The notes under the pieces were generated by a model. It was not told the origin of the DNA. It did not search any database and saw only the letters and a program-made list of their open reading frames with translations. A program made the translations under genes and the position numbers. Shown one piece after another: positions 34,477-42,932 of a DNA stretch of 64,000 nt. The stretch is taken from positions 1-64,000 of the forward strand of contig DATCIH010000194.1 of NCBI GenBank assembly GCA_036507955.1, read 5' to 3'. The DNA is from DATCIH01 sp036507955 (GTDB taxonomy: Bacteria > Bacillota > Clostridia > Clostridiales > Clostridiaceae). Every line of letters begins with the position of its first letter. Within the stretch, counting starts at the first letter, position 1.

Positions 34477-34959
34477 CTAATATTCTATATGATATTTCTT
34501 GCACACTTCTGAAAAATTATATTCTTCGCCAGTAAGTTGTTTATATAGGTATCTATCGCTTAAATAAACTTCCGGGAGCAACCCTTCTGTTTTATCTTTT
34601 GAAGTGTCCCACGCAACACAATTTCTTGCAACGTTTTCCGTTATTCCCTCGATTGTCGCTTCTCCTAATTTATCCTCGTACTCTTTTAAATAATTTCTTA
34701 CCTCTGCGAACCCAACTAAAGCGAGATACATGCCACATGTAAACCTATCTTCGTCCATATATTCTCCAAAATCTATAGCATTGCAATATTCTTCATCATG
34801 TTCTATTCCGTACAATTCTTTATCCATTTTACGAATATATTCAACTAAAGATATTTCCGCTTCGCCAACTCTTACATATACCTCTTTACCTTTTACAAAT
34901 ACAAAGTTGTGCATGTGTTCAATCATTCCTTTGGGATTTTCAGTTACTAATTTTTTCAT
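34477..34959 (-). CDS. Unknown protein
   Basis: 160 residues after AAAGGAGTGATTAT. Acidic, with MHNFVFVKGKEVYVRVGEAE, EDRFTCGMYLALVGFAEVRN and LSDRYLYKQLTGEEYNFSEV. No family recognised. Follows a CCGACAT-CA-ATGTCGG inverted repeat in its leader. Confidence 0.6.
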   Translation of the reverse strand: MKKLVTENPKGMIEHMHNFVFVKGKEVYVRVGEAEISLVEYIRKMDKELYGIEHDEEYCNAIDFGEYMDEDRFTCGMYLALVGFAEVRNYLKEYEDKLGEATIEGITENVARNCVAWDTSKDKTEGLLPEVYLSDRYLYKQLTGEEYNFSEVCKKYHIEY

Positions 34960-34982
34960 ATAATCACTCCTTTAGTTTGCTA

Positions 34983-34998
34983 CCGACATCAATGTCGG
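34983..34998. promoter_or_regulatory. Inverted repeat in an intergenic leader
   Basis: CCGACAT, CA, ATGTCGG: a perfect 7-bp palindrome with a 2-base centre, 24 bases upstream of the 160-residue gene and not followed by a U run. Better suited to a DNA operator than a terminator. Confidence 0.5.
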
Positions 34999-35067
34999 CA
35001 ACAAAATATTAAATATTTCCTAATCACTTTCATGTTTAATCTTCACATCCATCATCTTCTAACTTAA

Positions 35068-35790
35068 TTAATAATCTCTATGTTCAACAAGTGTTTCATC
35101 GTTGCTACTTTGATCGTCTATTTCTATTTTTGTGTAAGCTTGATCTACCCTCATCATAAACATATCAAATTTATCTAAGTGCCTTAATGATTTTAGATCG
35201 CTAGCTTTTTTCTTCCATTCCAATCTATGCCCTTTATCAATTTCTTTCCATCTAGTAAGCATGAACTCAACATTTAATTTTTCGTCTTCTTCACATTCAA
35301 ATCTAACTATATGTTTTTCGTAATCGTTCCAATCGCTACTAACTTCTTCTACCTCAAAGCTAGTATTGATATAGCCACCGTCATATTCATAATTTTCTAT
35401 TTTTTCAGTATCTATTACATTAGAACAATATTCGCACCATTTTTCATAAATTTTAGTTATCTTTATATCACTTGAAATTTCTTCGCAAGTCATTAATTCT
35501 TTAAAGTTTTCTAATAACTTTCTATTTTCTAAAGAGGTACCCTTAAGTACATCAACTAGTACAGAATCAAGTTTACATACATATTGTGAGTAATCATAAT
35601 TTTCTAAATAAGGAACCATTACTGATTTAACTTTGTTTTCAATTACCTTTTTAACTTCTCCATTCCATCCGAACATATCATTTAGAGCCGAAGAAACGCA
35701 CTCTTCAAGTTTTGCTGCTATTACCTTTTCAACTATTCCCTTTTCTATTTCCTGCGATATACAATCTTTTATACTATTTTCTAAATTCAT
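35068..35790 (-). CDS. Unknown acidic protein
   Basis: 240 residues from ATG 35790 (GGAGGGGGAAATTATT upstream). Helical N-terminus (ISQEIEKGIVEKVIAAKLEE), central aromatic region, and an acidic C-terminus. No motif recognised; not a membrane protein. Confidence 0.6.
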   Translation of the reverse strand: MNLENSIKDCISQEIEKGIVEKVIAAKLEECVSSALNDMFGWNGEVKKVIENKVKSVMVPYLENYDYSQYVCKLDSVLVDVLKGTSLENRKLLENFKELMTCEEISSDIKITKIYEKWCEYCSNVIDTEKIENYEYDGGYINTSFEVEEVSSDWNDYEKHIVRFECEEDEKLNVEFMLTRWKEIDKGHRLEWKKKASDLKSLRHLDKFDMFMMRVDQAYTKIEIDDQSSNDETLVEHRDY

Positions 35791-35809
35791 AATAATTTCC
35801 CCCTCCAAT

Positions 35810-35911
35810 TTATCTACAAATAAAACTCCATTTTCTCAACCCTTTTAAAGTTGCTACCACACCATGTTTTCTACAAAAACCAATATAATTAATTCTACTT
35901 TTATTTGTCAT
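35810..35911 (-). CDS. Micro-protein
   Basis: 33 residues (NKSRINYIGFCRKHGVVATL) with an ideal GGAGGGAATTGCA site. Basic, with one Cys and one His. Real translation is likely from the ribosome site alone; function unknown. Confidence 0.5.
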   Translation of the reverse strand: MTNKSRINYIGFCRKHGVVATLKGLRKWSFICR

Positions 35912-36018
35912 TGCAATTCCCTCCATTATTTTGTATAATAATGGTCAGGTAAGTAAATTCACAAAATCTATTACCTAACCAATTTCTTAATCTAAGTACC
36001 CTCGCCGAAGGGTGCTTT

Positions 36019-36378
36019 TTAATTTGCTTGATAAAAGTCATACTCACAATCGAAATTATCAAGAACACTCCCTGCCGAACATTCCTCGAGTGCATCTTCT
36101 AAATCAGAATTTCTATTCTCTAATTCCTCAATCCTCTCCTGCATGTACTCCCTTGTTTCAAATTTATCATGTAACGTTTTGTCTAATAAATCAAATAGTA
36201 TCTCTTTGTCCATTGTAGCGAGGTTAAGCATACCCACCGTGAAGTTGTTATTGTATTCATTATCAATTACCACCAAAGCTTTAGAACCTCTTGTGATGCC
36301 CTTGTGAGTTGTTATTTCTGTATATCCTGTCGCTAAACCTTCTTCAATTTCTGTTGATATTAAATTTACGATTGACAT
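36019..36378 (-). CDS. Unknown protein with C-terminal coiled coil
   Basis: 119 residues from ATG 36378 after AAGGAGGAATTGCCA. N-terminal strand-rich part (ATGYTEITTHKGITRGSKAL) and C-terminal heptads (REYMQERIEELENRNSDLED). No family recognised. Confidence 0.65.
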   Translation of the reverse strand: MSIVNLISTEIEEGLATGYTEITTHKGITRGSKALVVIDNEYNNNFTVGMLNLATMDKEILFDLLDKTLHDKFETREYMQERIEELENRNSDLEDALEECSAGSVLDNFDCEYDFYQAN

Positions 36379-36461
36379 TGGCAATTCCTCCTTATTATTC
36401 CATTTCTTATTATATTATATTCCTATAAGTAATATTATGCAACAGTTTGTTGTTATTTTAT

Positions 36462-37061
36462 TTATAGCTTTACATATTCAATTCCATAGACTTTGTAAGT
36501 ATTTTTAAAAAACTCCAATCCTTTTTCTTTTGCTATGTCATGGTGTAAAGTACAAAGAGATATTTTGCTTTTGTCATCTAATGTATAAATAATAGCTTCT
36601 TGTCCGCAAATGCTACACTTAGAATGTTTAAGACAATAAAACAAGTACGTTGAAATTTCAGTAGTCCTGTTAAGTGCTAGGTCTGTTAAAGGTATACTAT
36701 TCATTATTACAAACTCAATTACAAAATCTATAAAAGCTCTTGCAACCTCCAGTGTGCAATTAGATAAGCTAAAATCTTCTAATCCGCTTTCCATGCAAAA
36801 ATTATATTTAAACAACTGTTTAATGTACTCAGGAACATCTCCATTCCAATCCGCTATATCTTTAAATGTTGCGTAAAGTTTTTTCCTTTGTTCAGCATTT
36901 ATTTTTCTACCATCATCAAATGTTATTTCTCCATGTATACCCTTATTTGTAGAATATTTTAATAATTCTTCTTTAGTAATGTCTAAGCCAACCGTCAAAA
37001 ATGCCTTTCCCTTAATTTCTTTTATACTTAAAACTTGTACTGGCTGGCTAAAGTTTTTCAT
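36462..37061 (-). CDS. Putative HNHc nuclease (HNHc_6 family)
   Basis: 199 residues. The family pattern is visible: TFDDGRKINAEQRKKLYATF, KDIADWNGDVPEYIKQLFKY, EDFSLSNCTLEVARAFIDFV, and near the C-terminus CSICGQEAIIYTLDDK with CTLHHD, the metal site. In Firmicutes phages such genes sit next to DUF1351 and single-strand annealing genes, exactly as here. Probably processes DNA in recombination. Confidence 0.75.
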   Translation of the reverse strand: MKNFSQPVQVLSIKEIKGKAFLTVGLDITKEELLKYSTNKGIHGEITFDDGRKINAEQRKKLYATFKDIADWNGDVPEYIKQLFKYNFCMESGLEDFSLSNCTLEVARAFIDFVIEFVIMNSIPLTDLALNRTTEISTYLFYCLKHSKCSICGQEAIIYTLDDKSKISLCTLHHDIAKEKGLEFFKNTYKVYGIEYVKL

Positions 37062-37066
37062 AAGTG

Positions 37067-38218
37067 TTATTCCTCCTCGATTTTCCCTTTTGCAGTAGCT
37101 ACATAATCATAGTTGTTATCTTTTAAAAATTTACTAAGTGCAACGACTTCTCCCATATTCCCTTGTATTCTCATTTCAATGAAGAATCGTTCCTCTGCTA
37201 TTTCTGAAACTGTTTTTTTATCCTCTACTGATTCAGCACTTATATTGATATTTCTAACCAATTCTTTTGTTTTTGTTTCTCGCTCTAGTTTTTCAGTAGC
37301 TTTATTTTTTTCAGCTTCATCCTTTAAATACTGTGTTCTTTCAGCTTGTAACTCCTTATTCAACTTTTCCGTTTTTTCATCCTCAATAGCTTTTAATCTT
37401 AATCTTTCTTTTTCTTCCGCAGCTTCTTTTGCAATTCTTTTATTTCTTTCTTCTATCCTTACTTTTTCCGCTTCTTCAAATTTAGCTTTTTCTATTCTCT
37501 CAAGAACTAATTTTTCCGCTTTAGCTTTATTATCTGCTATAGCTTTTAACTCATTAGCCTTTGTTCTTTCTGCCCTGTCGTTTATCGTAGATAGTATTTG
37601 AGATATAGGAAATTCTGTATTTATAAGCATTTGAAAATCCGAAATATCTAATTTGGCATCAATGTTTTTATTGCAATTTTCTATAGTATCTTTTATTATT
37701 TGTAGGTTTTCAACTTCTTGTTGTTGTTCTTGTTGCAGAAGATAACCTCGTCTTTCAATATCCTCCTTAACCTTTTTAACGCTCATAGAAACGTTCATAT
37801 ATTCATCATGTACAATCAGTTTACTACTATACTTATCATTCAACAGAAGCTCTTTAACCATGCTTTCTATGTGCGTTTGTGCCATTAATCTTTTAATCTC
37901 TCTAGCCTTATCATCAAATACAGAAATTGCTTGTTTGATAGGGTTTTCAACTTCTACTATTAATCCAACTAATTCCTTGCATTGGCCTTCAAACCTAGTT
38001 ACTGGAATAAGCATTTCTTTCTTAATTCCTTTTCTATAAGTTTCTAAATCATTTTTCGTCTTAGAAAGTTCTTTTTGCATCGCTTTACAATCTTTTAAAG
38101 TGCTTTCAGAAACTACTAGATTTTTATATTTTTCAGATCCAGCTATTAAAGAAGCCTTTACCTCTTCAAAATTTATTTGTACGATCGGTAATTGTTTTTC
38201 TAGTTTTATATCCAACAT
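37067..38218 (-). CDS. DUF1351 protein, recombination module
   Basis: 383 residues. N-terminal ~110 residues match the DUF1351 pattern (NFEEVKASLIAGSEKYKNLV, CKAMQKELSKTKNDLETYRK, VENPIKQAISVFDDKAREI). A long charged coiled coil rich in Glu, Lys and Arg follows (residues ~220-330) and a small C-terminal domain. Genes of this family accompany RecT or ERF recombinases, and an ERF gene lies just upstream here. Confidence 0.75.
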   Translation of the reverse strand: MLDIKLEKQLPIVQINFEEVKASLIAGSEKYKNLVVSESTLKDCKAMQKELSKTKNDLETYRKGIKKEMLIPVTRFEGQCKELVGLIVEVENPIKQAISVFDDKAREIKRLMAQTHIESMVKELLLNDKYSSKLIVHDEYMNVSMSVKKVKEDIERRGYLLQQEQQQEVENLQIIKDTIENCNKNIDAKLDISDFQMLINTEFPISQILSTINDRAERTKANELKAIADNKAKAEKLVLERIEKAKFEEAEKVRIEERNKRIAKEAAEEKERLRLKAIEDEKTEKLNKELQAERTQYLKDEAEKNKATEKLERETKTKELVRNINISAESVEDKKTVSEIAEERFFIEMRIQGNMGEVVALSKFLKDNNYDYVATAKGKIEEE

Positions 38219-38276
38219 ATTAATTCCCCCTATTTTTCAAAACTTTGTTACATCAAAATATTTTTGAAGTGTGCCG

Positions 38277-38438
38277 CTATTCACCATCACTAAATATCGT
38301 GTTATTACCAGCTACAAGAGTTATTTCACTAATAGTATTAACTAGCTTTACATTAGTCCACCCTTTGCCATCGTTGAATACAATAACTTTATGATAATCT
38401 TCCTTTTCTATTCTTTTTAACAAATCATATACAGTCAT
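38277..38438 (-). CDS. Small unknown protein in the recombination module
   Basis: 53 residues, MTVYDLLKRIEKEDYHKVIV then FNDGKGWTNVKLVNTIS. The ribosome site AAGGAGGTATAAAC is strong. The pattern resembles short phage proteins lying between annealing and DUF1351 genes. No function known. Confidence 0.65.
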   Translation of the reverse strand: MTVYDLLKRIEKEDYHKVIVFNDGKGWTNVKLVNTISEITLVAGNNTIFSDGE

Positions 38439-38480
38439 GTTTATACCTCCTTATTGCGTACTGTTATCATATTATGCCAT

Positions 38481-39320
38481 CTATATTATGCCTTCCAGCG
38501 GATTAGCTACCTTATCAGGACGCAGCCCCAATTTCTCCATTGCTTCACTCCAAACCTCAAAAGTCATTTGTTCAAACTTTGTATTGTTATAAGCGGCACA
38601 TATTATCGCTTGCTTAACGCCTTTTTTATCTGCCAACACTTTGATTGCTTCAATTTTGTTCTTATCAATCAATTTTTCTTCGCTTTTCTCATTACCCATT
38701 TTCTTAAAATTTTCATAAGCACTTTTTTTATCTTCTTGTTTGATGAATTTAACTTCTTTTGCATTGTACTTTTTGCACAATGAAGCTTCGTTATATCCCT
38801 TGCTCGCTGCCATATCAACTAACATTTTAGTAGTTACATTATTAGAATCAAAATTGTGTTTATCATTCTTCGTTCCTGTAGGTTCCTTATTATCTGCATC
38901 ATCTTCATCAGTTGGTAATCCAAATGTTTTTAACAAAAAGTACCTCTCGTTGTACGAAAGTGCAGTCCCCACTGCCTTACTTATATCATCCGTTTGTTGC
39001 CCTAGTGCTAGCCATTCAGTAACTAACATTTCTGTAGGTGTTTCTGCATTTATCCATGTATAAGTTAGTTTGAAAGTCACTATAAAATCCATACTTTCTT
39101 TTCCTTTAGCGGTTATATAATTATGCTTTTCCCAATGCACCGTAGAATAATCAACACTAGGTATAAGCAATAATCCCATTTCATCCATCTTAACTTTGAT
39201 TTTACTTAGTACTTGGCTACCACTTACATAATCAAAACCATAACTTTTAGTATCTTTTGAAAATCCTGTTATAGACTTTCTAACCTCAACTATTTTCTGA
39301 AATAAATTTAATTTTTCCAT
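38481..39320 (-). CDS. ERF-family single-strand annealing recombinase
   Basis: 279 residues. Residues ~1-145 are the ERF domain: VEVRKSITGFSKDTKSYGFD, VSGSQVLSKIKVKMDEMGLL, FKLTYTWINAET, ALGQQTDDISKAVGTALSYN then ERYFLLKTFGLPTDEDD. The C-terminal half is a linker plus a small helical domain. It anneals complementary single strands with SSB help, useful for genome circularisation and repair. Confidence 0.88.
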   Translation of the reverse strand: MEKLNLFQKIVEVRKSITGFSKDTKSYGFDYVSGSQVLSKIKVKMDEMGLLLIPSVDYSTVHWEKHNYITAKGKESMDFIVTFKLTYTWINAETPTEMLVTEWLALGQQTDDISKAVGTALSYNERYFLLKTFGLPTDEDDADNKEPTGTKNDKHNFDSNNVTTKMLVDMAASKGYNEASLCKKYNAKEVKFIKQEDKKSAYENFKKMGNEKSEEKLIDKNKIEAIKVLADKKGVKQAIICAAYNNTKFEQMTFEVWSEAMEKLGLRPDKVANPLEGII

Positions 39321-39339
39321 ATTGTCCCCCTATTTATTT

Positions 39340-39957
39340 TTAAACACATTTTTCTAAAAACTCATATTTCTTTTTCAACGACACAGGCAATTCTCTAAGA
39401 AGTTTACTCACCCAACTTTGACTTAAATTTAATTTTTCTGCTATTTTCATTTGTGAAGATTCATCAATAAAAAACATTTTTAATATCACTTTATGGCTAG
39501 GTTTAAGTTCGTTAATAAGTAGATTAACTTCTTTTATTTCTTCGTGCTTTAAAACTAATTCCTCACACTGATCTGGACTTGAAATCAAATTCATTAATGT
39601 CAATGTATTTCCACAACCATCGGTGGCAAACGGTTCATCAAAACTTACTTCGCACATGTTATATTTCTTTTTATTTGATTCCTTTCTTATTTGCATTAAA
39701 AAGTCATTTGTTACAACCCTGCCTAGCAATGTGGTGAACAGATAACCTTTTTCAATATCATAAGCGTTAAAAGCTTTCGCCAATGCCATGCTGCCTATTT
39801 GGTTTAAATCCTCAATATCTAAATCCGAATTTGTAAATTCAAGTGCTTTTTTATAAATTAATCTTTCGAACTGTTCAAATGTTTCGCCGCAAGTCATTTC
39901 TCTTATTTCAATTCCTTTTTCTTTTGTTTTTAACTTTATCGCTTTTCGTATCTCCAC
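39340..39957 (-). CDS. Sporulation-type (SigE/SigK-like) sigma factor
   Basis: 205 residues from GTG 39957 (GGGAGGTAAGC). Region 2: LDIEDLNQIGSMALAKAFNA, then YLFTTLLGRVVTNDFLMQIR. The following CEVSFDEPFATDGCGNTLTL matches the VSFDEPxxxDxxGN segment characteristic of SigE/SigK mother-cell factors. Region 4 helix-turn-helix: SSQMKIAEKLNLSQSWVSKL. It is the second sigma factor on this element. It could direct phage genes in a sporulating host, or interfere with the host mother-cell programme. Confidence 0.8.
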   Translation of the reverse strand: MEIRKAIKLKTKEKGIEIREMTCGETFEQFERLIYKKALEFTNSDLDIEDLNQIGSMALAKAFNAYDIEKGYLFTTLLGRVVTNDFLMQIRKESNKKKYNMCEVSFDEPFATDGCGNTLTLMNLISSPDQCEELVLKHEEIKEVNLLINELKPSHKVILKMFFIDESSQMKIAEKLNLSQSWVSKLLRELPVSLKKKYEFLEKCV

Positions 39958-39983
39958 GCTTACCTCCCTCGATTCCCATAGTT

Positions 39984-40160
39984 TTAATTTTGTTTTAAGT
40001 TATAATCAAGACAACTTTCTCCATAAGCACATTGTTGTTCTTCTGCATCCCCGCAATCTCCACTCCAATGATGTTTATTACAAAATGGTACATATCCAGC
40101 CCCAACATCTCTTTCGTCCGATACAACACTATGAGTACATATATCGCATTTGTTTTCCAT
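39984..40160 (-). CDS. Cysteine-rich small protein
   Basis: 58 residues after AAAAGGGGGAGTT. Six cysteines plus His residues (KCDICTHS, PFCNKHHWSGDC, QQCAYGESC) indicate metal binding. It lies between cro and the SigE/K-like sigma factor and may be a small regulator, e.g. an anti-sigma factor, though nothing proves it. Confidence 0.65.
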   Translation of the reverse strand: MENKCDICTHSVVSDERDVGAGYVPFCNKHHWSGDCGDAEEQQCAYGESCLDYNLKQN

Positions 40161-40171
40161 AACTCCCCCTT

Positions 40172-40372
40172 TTATAAAATATCAATTTTAATTTTTAAAA
40201 GTTTAATAAGTATTTGAATCTGTTTTAATCTAGGATTCCGTTTACCATTTTCTATTTGGCAATAACAAGATTGCGTTACTCCTAAGCGTTCTGCAACTTC
40301 TGCTTGTGACATGTCAGCTTTAACTCTAGCGATTTTTAATTCTTGTCTTTTCACTACATCATTTCCTTTCAT
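40172..40372 (-). CDS. Cro-like XRE-family repressor
   Basis: 66 residues. Helix-turn-helix at MSQAEVAERLGVTQSCYCQI, followed by NGKRNPRLKQIQILIKLLK. ATG 40372 and GTG 40354 both have plausible ribosome sites. First gene of the leftward early operon and divergent from the CI-like gene, the classical lysis-lysogeny arrangement. Confidence 0.8.
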   Translation of the reverse strand: MKGNDVVKRQELKIARVKADMSQAEVAERLGVTQSCYCQIENGKRNPRLKQIQILIKLLKIKIDIL

Positions 40373-40398
40373 GCTAAATTATTCCTTCTTATTGTTAT

Positions 40399-40427
40399 AT
40401 TGTATTACATATCGTTATAATTTGCAA
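40399..40427 (-). promoter_or_regulatory. Leftward early promoter at the switch
   Basis: TTGCAA, exactly 17 bases, TACAAT on the minus strand, 30 bases from the cro start. The rest of the 268-bp divergent region contains a TATAAT at 40531-40536 on the plus strand that may belong to the CI promoter, but no clear repeated operator could be picked out by eye. Confidence 0.75.
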
Positions 40428-40640
40428 CCCTTTATTTTCCTATTTTCCACATCTTGTTGAATTATTTTTTCACACTATTTCTTTTAGAAATTATTTTTGT
40501 CTTTTTGGTATTCTTTTTGCTATTTTCGTTTATAATGTTAGTATGTAGTTGAAAAAATCTTATGTTAATCTACTAATAAATGTATATATTGTTTTATATG
40601 TTGTTTTTTAAATTTTAAAAATACATGGAGGTGTTTATAT

Positions 40641-41069
40641 ATGGAGGATAAAATTATGAATAGTGACGAAGAGTTGAGAGAAGTATTTACCCAACGACTA
40701 AAGCGATTGAGGATGGATAAGGATTTAACCTTAGAGGAACTTGCCAAAATATTGAAAACTAAATACGATATAGGAGTAACTTACGGATCATTGGGTAATT
40801 ATGAGCGGAATACGCGTATGCCGAGTTTGTTCATTCTATCTAAAATTGCAGAGTTTTTCGATGTAACGACAGATTACCTACTGGGAAAGGTGGATATTAA
40901 AAATGCCAAAATAATGCAGACAACCATATTCGATAAATACAATAAACAACAGAACGTTAAACTCGTTGTTAACAAAGATTCAGAGCTTGCTAATATGTCC
41001 ATAAATGAAATAAGGGAACTGGTAATCAAATTACGTAGTTTAGGAATTGATTTCGACAATATCGTTTAA
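40641..41069 (+). CDS. CI-like XRE-family repressor
   Basis: 142 residues, ATG after GGAGGTGTTTATAT. N-terminal XRE domain (FTQRLKRLRMDKDLTLEELA, YGSLGNYERNTRMPSLFILS), then a short C-terminal helical region without an autoproteolytic LexA-like domain. Transcribed rightwards, opposite to cro. It probably keeps the element in its plasmid (lysogenic) state. Loss of the peptidase domain means induction is not by simple RecA cleavage. Confidence 0.82.
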   Translation: MEDKIMNSDEELREVFTQRLKRLRMDKDLTLEELAKILKTKYDIGVTYGSLGNYERNTRMPSLFILSKIAEFFDVTTDYLLGKVDIKNAKIMQTTIFDKYNKQQNVKLVVNKDSELANMSINEIRELVIKLRSLGIDFDNIV

Positions 41070-41178
41070 TAGAAATGTAAAAATAGGTCAATATTTAGTA
41101 GTATATAGTGTTCATTAATTTGTTCTTTCTGTCACATTCAATGATATAATAAAGGAAGAACATTAGGAGGCTATGCTT

Positions 41179-41319
41179 ATGACAAATTTACTAAAAGGTC
41201 TTTTTTACATACAAACTAGTGACGGTAAAAAAATTACTAAAGAACAAATTCTAGACAAGCTTAAGAAACCAAAATCAATTATTCTTACAGTAGCTTTACT
41301 GATAGCGTTCATACACTAA
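41179..41319 (+). CDS. Small membrane protein next to the repressor
   Basis: 46 residues; ATG 41179 lies eight bases from AGGAGG. Soluble charged N-terminal part (YIQTSDGKKITKEQILDKLK), then a hydrophobic C-terminus (SIILTVALLIAFIH). A TATAAT at 41145-41150 region suggests its own promoter. Expressed with the repressor orientation, so it could be a lysogeny-stage gene such as superinfection exclusion. Confidence 0.6.
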   Translation: MTNLLKGLFYIQTSDGKKITKEQILDKLKKPKSIILTVALLIAFIH

Positions 41320-41326
41320 AGCAGAT

Positions 41327-41366
41327 AAAAAACACCTACATTAATTTGCAGATGTTTTTTTATTTT
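41327..41366. terminator. Imperfect hairpin between convergent genes
   Basis: AAAACACCTAC and GCAGATGTTTTTTT form an imperfect stem with A runs on one side and T runs on the other, between the rightward 46-residue gene and the leftward 158-residue gene. Fits a bidirectional terminator. Confidence 0.5.
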
Positions 41367-41374
41367 TCATATGA

Positions 41375-41851
41375 TTATTTATCGTCCATGTTGTCTATGT
41401 ATAGCTTACATATTATATTGACTATTTCATTTCTACTGTACCCGCCTTTACTCTTCGCTAATTTATCCAGTTTATCAGCCAACGCAATATCCATGACAAT
41501 ACCGAAAGCTTTAGTCTTAACTCTAGCCTTAGCTTTAATAGGTATGTCTAATTGTAGCTTATCGCTTAGCTTATGGTCTAGTTTTTCTTTTGGTCTATGG
41601 CTTAGTTTTTTCTTCTTGTCAACAATTGGAGTATTGTCTTTTTTATCCTCTTGTGGTATGTTTGTTTTGACGTACTGCTTAGATATAGAATCGTATATAT
41701 AGCTAGCCTTTTTGAAATTTCTTGCTATACTAGTGCGACCTATGCCTAAATAGTGCGCCGCTTTTGTTAATGTATCACCTTTTGCAAGTAGATCATTAAC
41801 ATATTCTAATTGCTTTACTATCTCCATTTCCTCAAACTCCGATTTGTTCAT
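41375..41851 (-). CDS. DNA-binding protein with HTH and ribbon-helix-helix-like ends
   Basis: 158 residues. Residues ~20-45 (DTLTKAAHYLGIGRTSIARN) are a helix-turn-helix. A basic linker follows, and residues ~115-155 (FGIVMDIALADKLDKLAKSK, GYSRNEIVNIICKLYIDN) look like a strand-helix-helix unit. Two DNA-binding parts in one small protein suggest a plasmid-type regulator or partition accessory. Confidence 0.6.
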   Translation of the reverse strand: MNKSEFEEMEIVKQLEYVNDLLAKGDTLTKAAHYLGIGRTSIARNFKKASYIYDSISKQYVKTNIPQEDKKDNTPIVDKKKKLSHRPKEKLDHKLSDKLQLDIPIKAKARVKTKAFGIVMDIALADKLDKLAKSKGGYSRNEIVNIICKLYIDNMDDK

Positions 41852-41945
41852 TGCAATCTCACCTCTTAAATACTTTACTATATCTTAACTAAAATTGAAA
41901 TAGAAAAAGGATACAGTATCTTACAACTATATCCATAAACTTTAT

Positions 41946-42248
41946 CTATTCATTTTTACTGTCAGCAATCGCACCTTTGATGTTTTCCCAAAAATACATT
42001 AAATTAACTACGGGTATTACTGCAAGTGTCGCTATTACTATATAAAGACTAAGAGGTGCGTTATCAAACGCCCAATTAAATAAATTATTAAATCTTTCTA
42101 ACCATTCATCTGGCAGAGTATCCATTTGTTCTTGTATATGTCTCATTGCTTTAAAAGGATCGTTTCCTTTATTTAACTTCATTCTAAGTATTGCAGACAT
42201 TACACCCGCTAATACTGTTATCCAATATATCTGTAATATAATATTCAT
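41946..42248 (-). CDS. Small membrane protein, two spans
   Basis: 100 residues. Hydrophobic segments at ~1-20 (IILQIYWITVLAGVMSAIL) and ~67-88 (PLSLYIVIATLAVIPVVNLM) flank a soluble loop. Resembles small phage membrane proteins of unknown role. Confidence 0.65.
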   Translation of the reverse strand: MNIILQIYWITVLAGVMSAILRMKLNKGNDPFKAMRHIQEQMDTLPDEWLERFNNLFNWAFDNAPLSLYIVIATLAVIPVVNLMYFWENIKGAIADSKNE

Positions 42249-42262
42249 TTGTTACCCCCAAA

Positions 42263-42412
42263 TTAATCCTCATTACTTTGTTCAGTTTTTATTTCTTCGT
42301 TTATAAAAAATAATGCAGTTCTTAATCCTTCGATGGAATTATTATCTTCTATTAATTCACATTGTATTTCGGTTTCTATAATTTCCTTTGCCCTCTTTAA
42401 TCCTTCAATCAT
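42263..42412 (-). CDS. Small acidic protein
   Basis: 49 residues (MIEGLKRAKEIIETEIQCEL, FFINEEIKTEQSNED). Ribosome site GGAGAAAAAACA. Amphipathic helices, no family recognised. Confidence 0.55.
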   Translation of the reverse strand: MIEGLKRAKEIIETEIQCELIEDNNSIEGLRTALFFINEEIKTEQSNED

Positions 42413-42477
42413 TGTTTTTTCTCCTTTCAACCTCTCGATTTAAAATCGACTACTTTAGAATATTTTTGAAATATGAC

Positions 42478-42699
42478 TTAAATTCCTACTTTTGTACCAT
42501 CACTATAATGATATACAATGTCGTTAAAAAACAATTCACTGTTAAATTTAAGTTCAGCCCCTCTTGTATTTATCCTCCTATGATTATAGGTATATCTACT
42601 CATTTCAATAAAGAGTAATCTTTTAGGAGTATCATTTATTGTTTTTAATTCATCTTTATCCTCTACGATATTTCCATGTGCATTTATTACTACTCTCAT
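42478..42699 (-). CDS. Small unknown protein
   Basis: 73 residues after GGAGGAGATT. Contains RVVINAHGNIVEDKDELKTI and RYTYNHRRINTRGAELKF. No family recognised. Confidence 0.6.
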   Translation of the reverse strand: MRVVINAHGNIVEDKDELKTINDTPKRLLFIEMSRYTYNHRRINTRGAELKFNSELFFNDIVYHYSDGTKVGI

Positions 42700-42762
42700 A
42701 ATCTCCTCCAGCTTGATTCGTATTATTATTTTTTCAAGTTCATAATTTGACCCATCGGTTTA

Positions 42763-42915
42763 TTAATTACATTCAAACCACCTTGAAGGCATATCCCAAT
42801 ACTCAAATCTAACATTTCTAATTGCTCTTGTTTTAATCCTACTGGATATATTGTCCCATCCTTGCAATAACATAATAACTATTCCGTCTTTTGTTCCATC
42901 GGACATGTTATTCAT
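42763..42915 (-). CDS. Possible small protein
   Basis: 50 residues (MNNMSDGTKDGIVIMLLQGW, then VRFEYWDMPSRWFECN). The ribosome site (GGGGGCT) is moderate and start spacing fair. Fills the gap between two other small genes. Confidence 0.4.
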   Translation of the reverse strand: MNNMSDGTKDGIVIMLLQGWDNISSRIKTRAIRNVRFEYWDMPSRWFECN

Positions 42916-42932
42916 TTAATAGCCCCCTCGTT

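Noticed and set aside
35901..36095. 64-residue minus-strand frame with repeated small proteins nearby
   Set aside because: Lies in a different frame over the end of the 119-residue gene, has no ribosome site and no coding pattern; only the 33-residue gene next to it has a convincing start.
37113..37601. Plus-strand Ser/Phe-rich frame over the DUF1351 gene
   Set aside because: Antisense shadow of Lys/Glu coiled-coil coding sequence.
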